From assembly GCA_050250915.1 (NCBI GenBank), contig JBFWNT010000001.1:248001-312000 (forward strand): DNA of 64,000 nt, written 5' to 3'. Shown piece after piece: positions 7,605 to 15,861 of the stretch. Below the pieces are notes generated by a model, which saw only the letters and a program-made list of their open reading frames with translations, made no database searches and had not been told where the DNA came from. The stretch's first letter is position 1; each line of letters opens with the position of its first letter. A program made the translations under genes and the position numbers. The stretch comes from Miltoncostaea sp050250915 (lineage in GTDB: Bacteria; Actinomycetota; Thermoleophilia; Miltoncostaeales; Miltoncostaeaceae).

Positions 7605-9191
7605 TCAGCCGTCGTCCAGGAGCATCTCCGCGCCGCGCTCGGCGATCATCATCACGGGCGCGTGCGTGTTGCCGGACGTGATCGCCGGCATCACCGACGC
7701 GTCGATCACCCGCAGCCCGTCGACGCCGCGCACGCGCAGTCGCGGGTCGACCACCGCGTCGTCGCCCACGCCCATCCGGCACGTGCCGCACGGGTGGTAG
7801 AGCGTCTGGCCGGTGGCCCTGGCCCAGCGCAGCAGGGCGTCGTCGTCGTCCGCCCGCGGCCCGGGGTTCATCTCCCGCGCCACCAGCCGGGCGAGCGACG
7901 GCCGGGATACCAGCCGGCGCGCCCGGCGCATCCCGGCGACCACGCGCCGCTGGTCGTCGGGGTCGCTCAGGAAGCGGGGGCGGATGACGGGAGGCCGGGA
8001 TGGGTCGGCGGCGGCGCTGTGGATCGACCCCGCCGAGCGCGGCCGCTGCTGGATGATCCCGATCGTCATCCCCGGCTCCCGGTCGAGCACGCGGCGGGCG
8101 GCGTTCTCGTAGCTGGCGTGCATGAACAGGAACTGGATGTCGGGCCGGTCGTCGTCCGCGCCGGTCGCGACGAAGCCGTGGCAGAGCGCGGGCCCCAGGG
8201 TGAGGATCCCGGTGCGGCGGACGAGGTATCGCCCCGCGGCGGCGGCGAGCCGCCAGCCGCGCGTCGACTCGTTGAGGCTCGCGATCCCCTGGAGCCGCCA
8301 GTTCATCCGCAGCGCGTAGTGGTCCATGTAGTTCTCGCCCACGCCCGGCAGCTCTCGTCGCAGCGGCACGCCGATGCCGTGCAGCACGTCGGCGCGCCCG
8401 ATGCCGGAGAGCTCGAGCAGCTGGGGCGAGCGGATGGCGCCGGCCGCCAGGATCACGCCCCGCCGGGCCCGGATCGACCGCACGGACCGCCCGTGCCGCA
8501 CGGTGGCGCCGGTGCAGCGGCCGCCCTCGAACGTGAGCCGCAGGCCGAGCGTGCCCGTCATCACCGTCAGGTTGGGCCGCCGCCGGGCCGGGGCCAGCCA
8601 GGCGTCGTAGGGGCTCCAGCGCCGCCCCCGGAACTGGTTGACCTGGTAGTAGCCGAAGCCCGTCTGGTCCAGGTTGTAGTCGGCGACGATGCGGCCGCCG
8701 TCCTCGACGGCGGCCTGCAGGAACGCGTCGGCCGCCGGGAACCGCTCCCGCACCTCGGTCACGTGCAGCGGCCCCCCGCGGCCCCGGCCCGCCTCGCCCC
8801 CGGCGACGTCCTCGATGCTGCGGAAGCAGGGCTCCACGTCGGCCCACGACCAGCCCGCCGCGCCGCCGGCCGCCCAGGCGTCGTAGTCGGCCTGCTGCCC
8901 GCGCACGTAGACCATGCCGTTGATGAGGCCCGAGCCGCCGAGCCCCCGCCCGCTGGGCACCGGGATCGCGCGCCCGCCGGTCTCGGGGTCGGGGGCGGAC
9001 GTGTAGCCCCAGTTGTGGCGGCGGCTCCGGAGGAGGTGGCCGAACCCGGCGGGGATGCGGATGAAGGGGCTGCGGGGCACGCCGCCCGCCTCCACCAGCA
9101 GCACGCGATGCCGGCCGCTCTCGCTCAGGCGGTTGGCCAGGACGCACCCCGCCGTCCCGCCGCCCAGGATCACGTAGTCCGCGTCGTCCAC
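7605..9191 (-). CDS. GMC-family FAD-dependent oxidoreductase (choline-dehydrogenase-like)
   Basis: 528 residues. The N-terminus has the FAD motif YVILGGGTAGCVLANRLSE, then the GMC signature region (PSGRGLGGSGLINGMVYVRG). The C-terminus has YHPCGTCRMG, RVIDASVMPAITSGNTHAP with the catalytic His/Asn region, and AERGAEMLLDD. GMC enzymes oxidise alcohols or aldehydes with flavin; the substrate cannot be inferred because no betaine or PQQ genes are adjacent. GTG 9191 is supported by TACCGT 6 nt upstream; the frame reads further back only as a shadow. It is convergent with the DUF4242 gene and divergent from the small membrane protein at 9264. Confidence 0.93.
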   Translation of the reverse strand: MDDADYVILGGGTAGCVLANRLSESGRHRVLLVEAGGVPRSPFIRIPAGFGHLLRSRRHNWGYTSAPDPETGGRAIPVPSGRGLGGSGLINGMVYVRGQQADYDAWAAGGAAGWSWADVEPCFRSIEDVAGGEAGRGRGGPLHVTEVRERFPAADAFLQAAVEDGGRIVADYNLDQTGFGYYQVNQFRGRRWSPYDAWLAPARRRPNLTVMTGTLGLRLTFEGGRCTGATVRHGRSVRSIRARRGVILAAGAIRSPQLLELSGIGRADVLHGIGVPLRRELPGVGENYMDHYALRMNWRLQGIASLNESTRGWRLAAAAGRYLVRRTGILTLGPALCHGFVATGADDDRPDIQFLFMHASYENAARRVLDREPGMTIGIIQQRPRSAGSIHSAAADPSRPPVIRPRFLSDPDDQRRVVAGMRRARRLVSRPSLARLVAREMNPGPRADDDDALLRWARATGQTLYHPCGTCRMGVGDDAVVDPRLRVRGVDGLRVIDASVMPAITSGNTHAPVMMIAERGAEMLLDDG

Positions 9192-9197
9192 ACATCC

Positions 9198-9203
9198 ACG
9201 GTA
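9198..9203 (-). promoter_or_regulatory. -10-like hexamer TACCGT for the GMC oxidoreductase
   Basis: TACCGT ends 6 nt before GTG 9191 with no ribosome binding site, indicating a probable leaderless transcript. Confidence 0.5.
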
Positions 9204-9251
9204 GGGGCGCCCCTCGGCGCGCGGATCCGCAATTGGCCGAAAGGCGCGTCG

Positions 9252-9257
9252 TAGGCT
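9252..9257 (+). promoter_or_regulatory. -10-like hexamer TAGGCT for the small membrane protein
   Basis: TAGGCT ends 6 nt before ATG 9264 with no ribosome binding site. With the opposite-strand TACCGT at 9198 it makes a compact divergent promoter pair. Confidence 0.5.
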
Positions 9258-9263
9258 GCACGC

Positions 9264-9512
9264 ATGGATCCGCTGACCCGCCGGATGGCGTGGACCGCGT
9301 CGGTCGCGGCCGCGGTGACCGGAGCCCTGATCGCCCTGGGGGCCGCCGTCTTCGCGACGGTCGCCGGCCACGCGCCGTCCGTGGGCGGGCTGGTCGCGCT
9401 GGTGGGCGGGTCGGGCGTGCTCTTCGCGGTCGTCGCCCTGGTGCTCGTGACGCGGGTCACCCGTGTGCGCCGGGCCCTCGGGCTGGAGCCCATCCGCCCC
9501 CGCCTGCCCTGA
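9264..9512 (+). CDS. Small two-helix membrane protein of unknown function
   Basis: An 82-residue protein with two strongly hydrophobic segments (about 10-33 and 42-63) joined by a short AGHAPSVGG loop, then a basic tail (TRVTRVRRALGLEP). The positive-inside rule would put both ends in the cytoplasm. There are no recognised family motifs. A -10-like hexamer at leaderless spacing supports real expression. It is convergent with the YdcF-like gene, 6 nt apart. Confidence 0.65.
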   Translation: MDPLTRRMAWTASVAAAVTGALIALGAAVFATVAGHAPSVGGLVALVGGSGVLFAVVALVLVTRVTRVRRALGLEPIRPRLP

Positions 9513-9518
9513 CGCCGG

Positions 9519-10007
9519 TCAGGCGCGCGGGCGGCCTCGGGTGCGCGCGATCTGCGCGGGCACCAGCGGCCACACGGCCGCCTCGCGCGCCACCGGACCC
9601 GGCGCGAGGGGACCGCGCACGGACGCCACGCGCACGCCGACGCCGCTGCCGCGCAGGTACCAGCGGAAGAGGAGCGCGGCGCGCGGCGCGTGCCATCGCG
9701 ACGTGACCACCAGCACCTCGGCCGCGTCGAGGTCCCGGGCCACCCGCGCGGCGTGCACGGCGTTCTCGGCCGTGTGGCGGGCGCCGTCGTCCAGCACGAT
9801 GCGGGCCGCGGGGCCCTCCCACGCGCGGCGCATCAGCTCGGCCTCCGAGCTGGCCGCCGGCGAGCGCGCCCAGCCCGACAGCAGCACCACGTCGTCGGCC
9901 GTCGCCAGCTCGCCGGCCCGCCGCACCCGGGCGGCGCACACGGGATGCAGCTCCCCGCCGCGGCGGCGGGAGAAGCCGAGCACGGCGACGACGCGGCCGG
10001 GGCTCAC
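9519..10007 (-). CDS. YdcF/SanA-like DUF218 protein
   Basis: 162 residues starting at GTG 10007, which overlaps the stop of the upstream glycosyltransferase (GTGA). It has the DUF218 layout: VVAVLGFSRRRGGELHP at the N-terminus, DDVVLLSGWARSPAASSEAE, GARHTAENAVHAARVA and VLVVTSRWHAPRAALLFRW. The conserved SxWH element and acidic residues are typical. Family members (YdcF, SanA, ElyC) are linked to envelope integrity. Unlike many, this one has no N-terminal transmembrane helix. The tight overlap with a polyprenyl-type glycosyltransferase suggests a joint role in envelope glycan assembly. Confidence 0.85.
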   Translation of the reverse strand: MSPGRVVAVLGFSRRRGGELHPVCAARVRRAGELATADDVVLLSGWARSPAASSEAELMRRAWEGPAARIVLDDGARHTAENAVHAARVARDLDAAEVLVVTSRWHAPRAALLFRWYLRGSGVGVRVASVRGPLAPGPVAREAAVWPLVPAQIARTRGRPRA

Positions 10008-10723
10008 CCGCGCCGGTGCCGCAACCACCCGAAGAAGATGAGCGTGCCGATCACCGTGGCCACCAGCTTCCACGCCACCTTGCCGTGCAGGCGCGACTCC
10101 CCGCTCGCCCTCGGCCGCATCTCCACGGCCACCTCCTGCACGCGCAGCCCGGCGCGGTGCAGGCGCAGCAGGGCCTCCACCTCGGGCGCGCCGCTGGTGT
10201 AGGGCTCGGCCATGAGCGGCATGGCCGCCGCGTTGACGGCCGCCATGCCGCTGGTGGCGTCCATGAACCGGCGCCCCAGCCGTAGGCGCATCGCGCCCTG
10301 CAGCAGCCCGATGCCGAAGCGGCGCGACGGGCTCGGCGCGTAGCGGTCGGCCTCGTAGCCCTCGCCGGCGGCGAACCGCGAGCCCACCGCCACGTCGCAC
10401 GCGTCGGCGCGCACCAGCGCGATCAGGCGCGCGAGCTCGGCCACGGGGTGCTGCCCGTCGGCGTCCACCCGCCCGCAGATCGCGTAGCCGCGCTCCAGCG
10501 CCTCGCGGTAGCCGGCGGCGATCCCGATCCGCAGGCCGCGGTTCTCGCCGAACGAGACCACCTCGGCCCCGTACGTCCGCCCCACCTCGGCGGTGGCGTC
10601 GGTGGAGCCGTCGTCGATCACCAGCACGTCCACGTCCGGCAGGCCGGTGCGCAACTCCTCCAGGACCGCCGGCAGGTTCGCCTCCTCGTTGAAGGCGGGG
10701 ATGAACACCACGGTGTCAGGCAT
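10004..10723 (-). CDS. Family 2 glycosyltransferase (polyprenyl-phosphate mannosyltransferase-like)
   Basis: 239 residues with a GT-A fold: VVFIPAFNEEANLPAVLEEL at the N-terminus, VDVLVIDDGSTDAT (nucleotide-binding DDGS), GRVDADGQHPVAEL (the DxD-type metal site) and GSRFAAGEGYE. The C-terminus has one hydrophobic segment (LVATVIGTLIFFGWL). This resembles dolichol/polyprenyl-phosphate sugar transferases of the DPM1 type, although the acceptor and donor are not determined. ATG 10723 is preceded by TAGCAT at 7 nt. It is co-transcribed with the DUF218 gene through a 4-nt overlap. Confidence 0.9.
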   Translation of the reverse strand: MPDTVVFIPAFNEEANLPAVLEELRTGLPDVDVLVIDDGSTDATAEVGRTYGAEVVSFGENRGLRIGIAAGYREALERGYAICGRVDADGQHPVAELARLIALVRADACDVAVGSRFAAGEGYEADRYAPSPSRRFGIGLLQGAMRLRLGRRFMDATSGMAAVNAAAMPLMAEPYTSGAPEVEALLRLHRAGLRVQEVAVEMRPRASGESRLHGKVAWKLVATVIGTLIFFGWLRHRRG

Positions 10724-10730
10724 CCACCGG

Positions 10731-10736
10731 ATGCTA
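10731..10736 (-). promoter_or_regulatory. -10-like hexamer TAGCAT for the glycosyltransferase operon
   Basis: TAGCAT ends 7 nt before ATG 10723 without a ribosome binding site, marking a probable leaderless promoter for the glycosyltransferase/DUF218 pair. Confidence 0.5.
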
Positions 10737-10765
10737 CGGGGCGGACGGCGCCGACCCGGCGCGCC

Positions 10766-10966
10766 TCAGCTGGCGGGAGGGCGCCCCGTGTCGTCGTCCC
10801 CGGCGTCGTCCGCCGGGGTCTCGCCGTGCGTCCCGCGGATGCCGTGCTGGAACTCCCGGAGCCCCTGTCCGATGCCGCGGCCCATCTCGGGCAGCCGCTT
10901 CGACCCGAACACCAGCAGCAGCACGGCGACGAGGATGATCAGGTGGCCGGGCGCGAACGCTTCCAT
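10766..10966 (-). CDS. tatA: Sec-independent translocase subunit TatA
   Basis: A 66-residue protein with a short periplasmic start, one transmembrane helix (HLIILVAVLLLVFGSKRLPE), the FG-x-K-LPE hinge, an amphipathic helix (MGRGIGQGLREFQHGI) and an acidic Asp-rich tail. This is the TatA/TatE architecture: it oligomerises to form the channel of the twin-arginine pathway for folded proteins. Start ATG 10966 follows AGGAG. No tatB or tatC lies nearby, so the rest of the translocase must be elsewhere. Confidence 0.93.
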   Translation of the reverse strand: MEAFAPGHLIILVAVLLLVFGSKRLPEMGRGIGQGLREFQHGIRGTHGETPADDAGDDDTGRPPAS

Positions 10967-11008
10967 GAGACTCCTCTCATCAGGACGCTCACCATACCGC
11001 GGCCGGCG

Positions 11009-11536
11009 TCAGGCGTGCTCGAGGAACAGGTGCGCCATGTCGCTGTAGAGGCGGCAGTGCTCGACGTTGGTCGCGCTGGCGGTGGGCTCCGGGACGATGC
11101 GCAGATAGGCCTTCTCGCCGTCGGCCTCCACGGTCATGTGCTCCGGCAGCGCCGACATCACGATGTATCCCTTCGTGAACTGGCCCCCGGTCATGCGCGC
11201 GAGCTCGGCCGCCTCGGCGCCGCCGTCGCCGTGCAGCAGGAGCATGTGGGTGATCATGTACCGCCGCGACATCGCCGCCTTCTGGGCGATCACCAGGCGG
11301 CTGTCGGTGAGCACCGCATGCGTCCGCCGCAGGCGCGCGAAGGTCATCACCTTCGCCTGCCCCAGCCGCGGGACGACGTAGAAGTCGGCGGCGGGGTCCT
11401 CGACGAGGCGGTCCTCGCCGGGGTCCGGGCTCCAGGCGTCGAGGTAGTGGGCGCTGACGCCCCGCACACGGTTGACCACGATCGCGCCCCCCACGATGAC
11501 CACCAGGGCGCCGACGAAGATGAGCAGGGCCCCCAC
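11009..11536 (-). CDS. Membrane-anchored protein of unknown function
   Basis: A 175-residue protein starting at GTG 11536 behind GGGGGAGGTAG, which also contains the stop of the 33-codon ORF upstream. Residues about 1-22 form one transmembrane helix (GALLIFVGALVVIVGGAIVV); the rest is a soluble domain of about 150 residues containing RRTHAVLTDSRLVIAQ, a strand-turn pattern like bacterial PH-like domains. The helix-loop near residues 105-145 (RRYMITHMLLLHGDGG) is unlike them. No family is recognised. Translation is probably coupled to the small upstream ORF. Confidence 0.7.
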   Translation of the reverse strand: MGALLIFVGALVVIVGGAIVVNRVRGVSAHYLDAWSPDPGEDRLVEDPAADFYVVPRLGQAKVMTFARLRRTHAVLTDSRLVIAQKAAMSRRYMITHMLLLHGDGGAEAAELARMTGGQFTKGYIVMSALPEHMTVEADGEKAYLRIVPEPTASATNVEHCRLYSDMAHLFLEHA

Positions 11537-11538
11537 CG

Positions 11539-11640
11539 CTACCTCCCCCCGGGCGAGTCCGGCTCCACGATGACGAGCGGCCCGGCGGCGGCGACCGCCC
11601 CCGCGGCGGTCGCCAGGTCCTGGCGGTTCAACTCGGACAT
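11539..11640 (-). CDS. 33-residue small ORF coupled to the downstream membrane-anchored protein
   Basis: MSELNRQDLATAAG begins 7 nt after a clean GAGGAG and the frame ends in TAG 2 nt before the next gene's GTG. The peptide has a polar start, an Ala-rich middle and an LVIVEPDSPGG tail. It may be a small protein in its own right or a leader peptide whose translation opens the downstream start. Too short to assign to a family. Confidence 0.55.
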   Translation of the reverse strand: MSELNRQDLATAAGAVAAAGPLVIVEPDSPGGR

Positions 11641-11949
11641 GGGTGCTCCTCGCGTCGGCTCTCGGGACGTCGCACCCGGACCGTCGGGCGGCGCGCATCG
11701 CCGCGTCAAGCGCCGCCGGGACCTTGACCGCGACATCCGGGCCGGAAGAGGCTCACGCTCCCGTCCGGAGGCGACGATCCCGATGAACGCCACCACGAGC
11801 GATCGGCGCGTCACGGTGCCCGCAGCGATCGTGCCGGGCGCTGCTCATCCTCGCCGTCGCGGCGTCGCAGCCGCACGCCGGGACACCGAAGCTCCTGGGG
11901 TCGCACGCCTTCACGCCGACGCCCCTACCGCACGGCCCACGGCTCCGAG
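11641..11949. other. 309-nt divergent intergenic region, no gene recognised
   Basis: This region lies between the 33-codon ORF (minus) and the HAD hydrolase (plus). Frames are open only through GC bias and none has a convincing start and domain. It presumably holds the promoters of both flanking units, but I see no clear -10 hexamer at leaderless spacing. Confidence 0.5.
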
Positions 11950-12981
11950 GTGCCCTTCGGCAACGCGTCGCATCAGCAGTCCCGCGGGCTGATCGCCGGG
12001 GACGGACTCGACCCGGAGGCCCTGGCCGCCGACTGGTGGCTCGCATTCGAGGCGGTCGAGCGGGCCCTCGACGCGAACGCCGCGCGCCTCGGGACGGCCT
12101 TCGTCATGGAGCGTCGGCGGCACCTCGGCGAGCAGCACGCGCGGGTGGCCCTGGTCCTGCAGGGCATCGCGCGTGAGCGCGGGCTGAGGAGCCCGCTGGT
12201 CCGGTGGCTCGGCGGACCCAGGATCACACGGCGCGTGCTCGGCCTCCCGGCCGCGGTGACGGCGTGCGTGTTCGACCTCGACGGCGTGCTCACGACCAGC
12301 CAGCAGGTGCACGTCGCCACCTGGGCGGAGGCGCTCGACGGCTTCCTCTTCGAGCGGGCCGAGCGGAGCGGCCAGGACTTCGCGCCCTTCGACCACGGAC
12401 GCGACTACGAGCTCTGGGTGGCGGGGCGGCCGCGCGTGGAGGGGCTCCGCGCCTTCCTGGGGAGCCGCGGCATCCACCTGCCCGAGGGTGCCCCCGAGGA
12501 CCCGCCCGGCGCGGAGACCGTGCATGGGCTCGCCAACCGTAAGAACGCGCTGCTCCAGCGGCGCCTGGCCGAGGAGGGCGTGCGCGCCTTCGCGGGGTCG
12601 CGGTCCTACCTCGAGGCGGCGCGCATCGTCGGTGTGCAGCGCGGCGTGGTCTCCGCGAGCGAGAACACCGCCGCGATCCTCGAGCGCGCGGGGCTCGCGC
12701 ACCTGATCCAGGAGCGGATCGACGGGGAGGCCATCGCGGGCGAGGGGCTCCGCGCCAAGCCCTCCCCCGACACGCTTCTCGCCGCCTGCGCCCGGCTCGC
12801 CGTCACGCCCGCCCGGAGCGCGGCGTTCGAGAGCAGCCGGGCCGGGATCGCGGCGGCGCGGGAGGCCGGGTTCGCCGTGGTGGTCGGCGTCAACCGGCAC
12901 GGGCAGCGGTCGCATCTCCGCGCCGACGAGGCCGACATCGTCGTCAACGACCTCGCCCAGATGCTGACCCGCGGCGTGTGA
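11950..12981 (+). CDS. HAD-family hydrolase, beta-phosphoglucomutase-like, with N-terminal helical extension
   Basis: 343 residues. The HAD core begins near residue 104: motif I is CVFDLDGVLT, where the two Asp act as nucleophile and acid/base; a helical cap follows; motif II is GVVSASENTAAIL; motif III is LRAKPSPDTLLAAC; motif IV is SSRAGIAAAREAGFAVVVGV. Motif IV is odd: the expected metal-binding acidic ED before the loop is FESS, so Asp is replaced by Ser. The first 100 residues are an Arg- and Ala-rich helical region seen in some actinobacterial relatives (LAADWWLAFEAVERALDANA). Likely a sugar-phosphate mutase or phosphatase in alpha-glucan or trehalose metabolism. The GTG start is uncertain. 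Confidence 0.85.
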   Translation: MPFGNASHQQSRGLIAGDGLDPEALAADWWLAFEAVERALDANAARLGTAFVMERRRHLGEQHARVALVLQGIARERGLRSPLVRWLGGPRITRRVLGLPAAVTACVFDLDGVLTTSQQVHVATWAEALDGFLFERAERSGQDFAPFDHGRDYELWVAGRPRVEGLRAFLGSRGIHLPEGAPEDPPGAETVHGLANRKNALLQRRLAEEGVRAFAGSRSYLEAARIVGVQRGVVSASENTAAILERAGLAHLIQERIDGEAIAGEGLRAKPSPDTLLAACARLAVTPARSAAFESSRAGIAAAREAGFAVVVGVNRHGQRSHLRADEADIVVNDLAQMLTRGV

Positions 12982-13083
12982 CGCTCGCGCGAAGGACGCG
13001 TTCGCGTCCCGCCCCCGGCGGACCGGGGGAGCCGGGATCCTCGCGCCCGCGTGCGTGGGGCTCGGTCGTCGTGGCGGGCTCCG

Positions 13084-14433
13084 CTACCCCCGGAGGCTCC
13101 ACGTCCACGCGTACTCGCCGTCGTTCGACGAGGCCGCCTGGGAGCCGGTGCCGGCGAAGACGCCCTCGGTCTGGACCTCGTGTGCCCGGGTGACGTCCAT
13201 GAGCGCCGTCGCCGCGAGCGGCCAGATCCCGGTGTTGCCGTTGCTGGCCGGGTCGGCGCATTCGGAGAGGACGGTGGGGATGGCCGCCGATCCCGCGCTC
13301 ATGAACAGGCGGTACGTGTCGGGGTCTCCTTCGGTGACGGACATGGCGAGCACCTCCGGCCCGCCGTTGAGCTTCGCGGCGTCGAACGAGGCCGTGCCGG
13401 TGATGGTGCAGTCGTTCGTCCGCCCGGAGAGCCGGGCGGTCAGCGTGCCCGACCGCACCACGTAGGTCACCGGCGCGCCGACGCGGCCTCCGATCGCCAC
13501 CGGGACGCCGCCGATGGTGGTCTGCGGCACCAGCTCGACGTTCGCGCTCCATGAGGTCCTGAGGTCGACCGGCGCGATCGGGAGCTTGGAGAGGTCGAGG
13601 GATCCGCTGAAGGTCCCGCTGATCGGCGGCGGCTGGTCGCACAGGAGCGCCGCGAGCCGCCCCGCGAGCGCCGCCTCGAGCTCGAAGACGGTGTCGGCGG
13701 GGCCCTGGACGCTGGTGCGTTCCAGGGTGCGCCCGCCGGACCATCGGTAGATCTCCGCGCTGATCGTCATCTGGCCGCCGGAGACGGCGATGCGGCCGCG
13801 GATGCCCCGCGTCGGGGTGAGGAGCATGCCGGCCCGCACCGCGGTCGCCGGGTCGATCCGGCCCTGGCGCGGCAGCCGCAGCTCCGTGTTGTACGCCGCC
13901 ACGAAGCGGGCGCTGACCTCGCGAAGCGTGATGGTGCACCCGGGTGGCGTCCGCGCGTTGACCAGATCGGTGATGAGCATCTCCCCCATGCCCTTGTTCA
14001 GCACGGCGAACTCGCCCGTCCCGCCGGTGAAGGCGCCGTCCGGGATCGCGACGATGGGGCTCCGCACGACCGCGGTGGCCCGGGCTCGGAGCGCCACCGT
14101 GTCCCGCTTCCCGCGCGTGATCCGCTGCCTGACCGCCGCAGGGCGTATGAGCGGCCGTCCGGGATGCACGATGGCCGGAAGCAGGGCGAACGCCCCGGCG
14201 GGCACGGTCAGCCGGTACCGCCGGTCGGCGCCGATGGCCGCGGCCGCCTGGACCTTCCCGGTCGGCAGGGCGACCGCCCGCACCACGGCCTCGCCGGCGC
14301 CGTCGGCGGGGATCGGCGCGCCCGTCAGGCGCCCTGAGAACGTCGACGCACCGCACAGGGCCGGGGCCCCGAGCATCGCGATGGCGGCCAACGCCATCCC
14401 GGCCAGGTACGCCCGCCCCCGTGCGTTCCCCAT
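13084..14433 (-). CDS. Secreted protein of unknown function
   Basis: 449 residues with a signal peptide (basic MGNARGR, a hydrophobic core AGMALAAIAMLGAPALCGA, then cleavage before STFSG). Residues about 32-120 resemble a carboxypeptidase-regulatory-like beta sandwich (VQAAAAIGADRRYRLTVPAG). The remainder is beta-rich with repeated glycan- or lipid-binding-style strands and four Cys (two in the second half near TNDCTITG and LSECADP) that could pair outside the cell. No catalytic motif is visible. The ATG overlaps the stop of the preceding 99-residue gene (TGATG), so the two are translationally coupled. Confidence 0.75.
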   Translation of the reverse strand: MGNARGRAYLAGMALAAIAMLGAPALCGASTFSGRLTGAPIPADGAGEAVVRAVALPTGKVQAAAAIGADRRYRLTVPAGAFALLPAIVHPGRPLIRPAAVRQRITRGKRDTVALRARATAVVRSPIVAIPDGAFTGGTGEFAVLNKGMGEMLITDLVNARTPPGCTITLREVSARFVAAYNTELRLPRQGRIDPATAVRAGMLLTPTRGIRGRIAVSGGQMTISAEIYRWSGGRTLERTSVQGPADTVFELEAALAGRLAALLCDQPPPISGTFSGSLDLSKLPIAPVDLRTSWSANVELVPQTTIGGVPVAIGGRVGAPVTYVVRSGTLTARLSGRTNDCTITGTASFDAAKLNGGPEVLAMSVTEGDPDTYRLFMSAGSAAIPTVLSECADPASNGNTGIWPLAATALMDVTRAHEVQTEGVFAGTGSQAASSNDGEYAWTWSLRG

Positions 14434-14732
14434 CAGCCCGCGGCCGCGAAGATCCTGCTGACCGCGTCCCGGCCCCGTCCCCAGTCGATGGCCGGGACGG
14501 CCCGGCCGCCCTCGACGGTGAGCCGGGTCTCCGCGGGGCCGACGGCCTCGAGCATGACGGTGATCGATCCGCTCCAGGACGTCGCCGTGATGCCCTTCGA
14601 GAAGACGAGCCGGTGCTGGTCACTCGCGCCGCTGACGATGCTCCAGCTCCGCTGGGCGGCGACGTGGACGACCGTGGCGGCCGCCTGGCCGACCGGCTCG
14701 TCGAGGTGCGCGGTTGCGTGTTGAGCGGACAT
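14433..14732 (-). CDS. Conserved hypothetical protein, 99 residues
   Basis: It starts at ATG 14732 after GACGAGG. It reads as a small mixed alpha/beta protein (ATVVHVAAQRSWSIVSGA, LVFSKGITATSWSGSITVML, TRLTVEGGRAVPAIDWG) with no signal peptide and no catalytic motif. The strand/loop pattern resembles small SRPBCC- or DUF-type stress proteins but I cannot name a family. It lies 11 nt after the secreted protein at 14744-15685 and overlaps the following secreted protein, so the three genes form one operon. Confidence 0.7.
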   Translation of the reverse strand: MSAQHATAHLDEPVGQAAATVVHVAAQRSWSIVSGASDQHRLVFSKGITATSWSGSITVMLEAVGPAETRLTVEGGRAVPAIDWGRGRDAVSRIFAAAG

Positions 14733-14743
14733 CGGGCCTCGTC

Positions 14744-15685
14744 TCATCGGGGGCACGGGGGGATCGGATAGTTCTGGTAGCCCAATGGATACCGGGTGTC
14801 GTACCGCGGCCGCGTGCGACAGCGCGCCGCCTCGAAGGCGGCTTCCGGGGCGATCACCCACGCCTTCTGCACGAACATGGTCTGCTTCCGCCCGAACGCC
14901 ACGTAGTAGCGGGCCTGGAAGAGCACGCGATCGGCCTGGGTGATGCGCAGCCGGTAGCGGGCGCCCCTCCGGAACCGGTGCTCGACGGCCAGGACCTCCT
15001 CCTTCAGGTAGCGCAACCGGGCCCCTGGGGCGAGGACGGTCGAGCTCTTGGGGCCGCAGGGGTCGGACACGGTCATCGTGGCCCCCGGCGAGGTCGCCGA
15101 CGGCTTCCGGCGGAGGTTGCGCTCGACCCTGAGGTCGACGACGACGGGGATCGCCCCGGTGGTGTCGAAGCATACGAACTGGATTCCGACCACCGGTGCC
15201 TGGAGCGTGAGCGCGCCCTTCCGAGGCAGGCGGTCGAACCTGCCGGTCTCTCCGACCGGCCCCTCCCCGTAGCCGCCGCTCGGGGTCAGCAGGTCGCCGG
15301 CCTCCACCTCCACGGTGTACGAGAAGGTCTGGGAGCAGCCTGGCGGGTCGGCGTGGTAGCGGGCCGTGAACACCGCGGGGCCCGCCGCCGCGACCGTCAC
15401 CGTGGCGCCGAGGAGGTCGTTCGTCGCGAAGGTCGTGCCCGGCGGGCCGGCGGTCTCCTCCACGATCGACTCGCCGCCGTACTCGATGGTGAACGGCCGC
15501 CCGGCCACGAACCGCCCCGGTGATCCGGGGTCGGCCCTCACCGTGACGGCCGGGGGCGGGATCGGCGTCGTACCGGGAGGGCACGGGGGGTACGGCGTCT
15601 GGCCCGCGGCACCGCCCGCCACCACCGCGCCGCCGATCACGACGGCGGTCAGCGTCAGCGCGATCCCGACGAGCCACGACCGCAT
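14744..15685 (-). CDS. Secreted Pro-rich/beta-sandwich protein of unknown function
   Basis: 313 residues with a signal peptide (MRSWLVGIALTLTAVVIGGA, cleavage near AGGAAGQT) followed by a Pro/Cys-rich segment. Residues about 45-135 look like an Ig-like or filamin-type domain (AGRPFTIEYGGESIVEETAG), and a second beta domain covers about 150-290. Cys pairs (YPPCPPG, PPGCSQ, FVCFD, DPCGP, the C-terminal PPCPR) imply disulfides. No enzymatic motif is visible. TAGGCT lies 6 nt before the ATG, so this is the probable leaderless first gene of the three-gene operon running to 13084. Confidence 0.75.
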   Translation of the reverse strand: MRSWLVGIALTLTAVVIGGAVVAGGAAGQTPYPPCPPGTTPIPPPAVTVRADPGSPGRFVAGRPFTIEYGGESIVEETAGPPGTTFATNDLLGATVTVAAAGPAVFTARYHADPPGCSQTFSYTVEVEAGDLLTPSGGYGEGPVGETGRFDRLPRKGALTLQAPVVGIQFVCFDTTGAIPVVVDLRVERNLRRKPSATSPGATMTVSDPCGPKSSTVLAPGARLRYLKEEVLAVEHRFRRGARYRLRITQADRVLFQARYYVAFGRKQTMFVQKAWVIAPEAAFEAARCRTRPRYDTRYPLGYQNYPIPPCPR

Positions 15686-15691
15686 TGCCGC

Positions 15692-15697
15692 AGCCTA
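15692..15697 (-). promoter_or_regulatory. -10-like hexamer TAGGCT for the secreted-protein operon
   Basis: TAGGCT ends 6 nt before ATG 15685 with no ribosome binding site, a probable leaderless promoter. Confidence 0.5.
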
Positions 15698-15861
15698 TGC
15701 GGGCGCCCGGGGCGCGCACCACCCGGACCCGCGACACCTTCATCACGAAAGACTTCCGTAGGCGTTCTGTGAAAGGCGGGCGGCGCCGGGTGACGTGTCG
15801 CATGTGGTCGGGTAGGGGTGGGCCCCGACCCCTCGATCGCCGAACCGGACCCGGATCCCAC

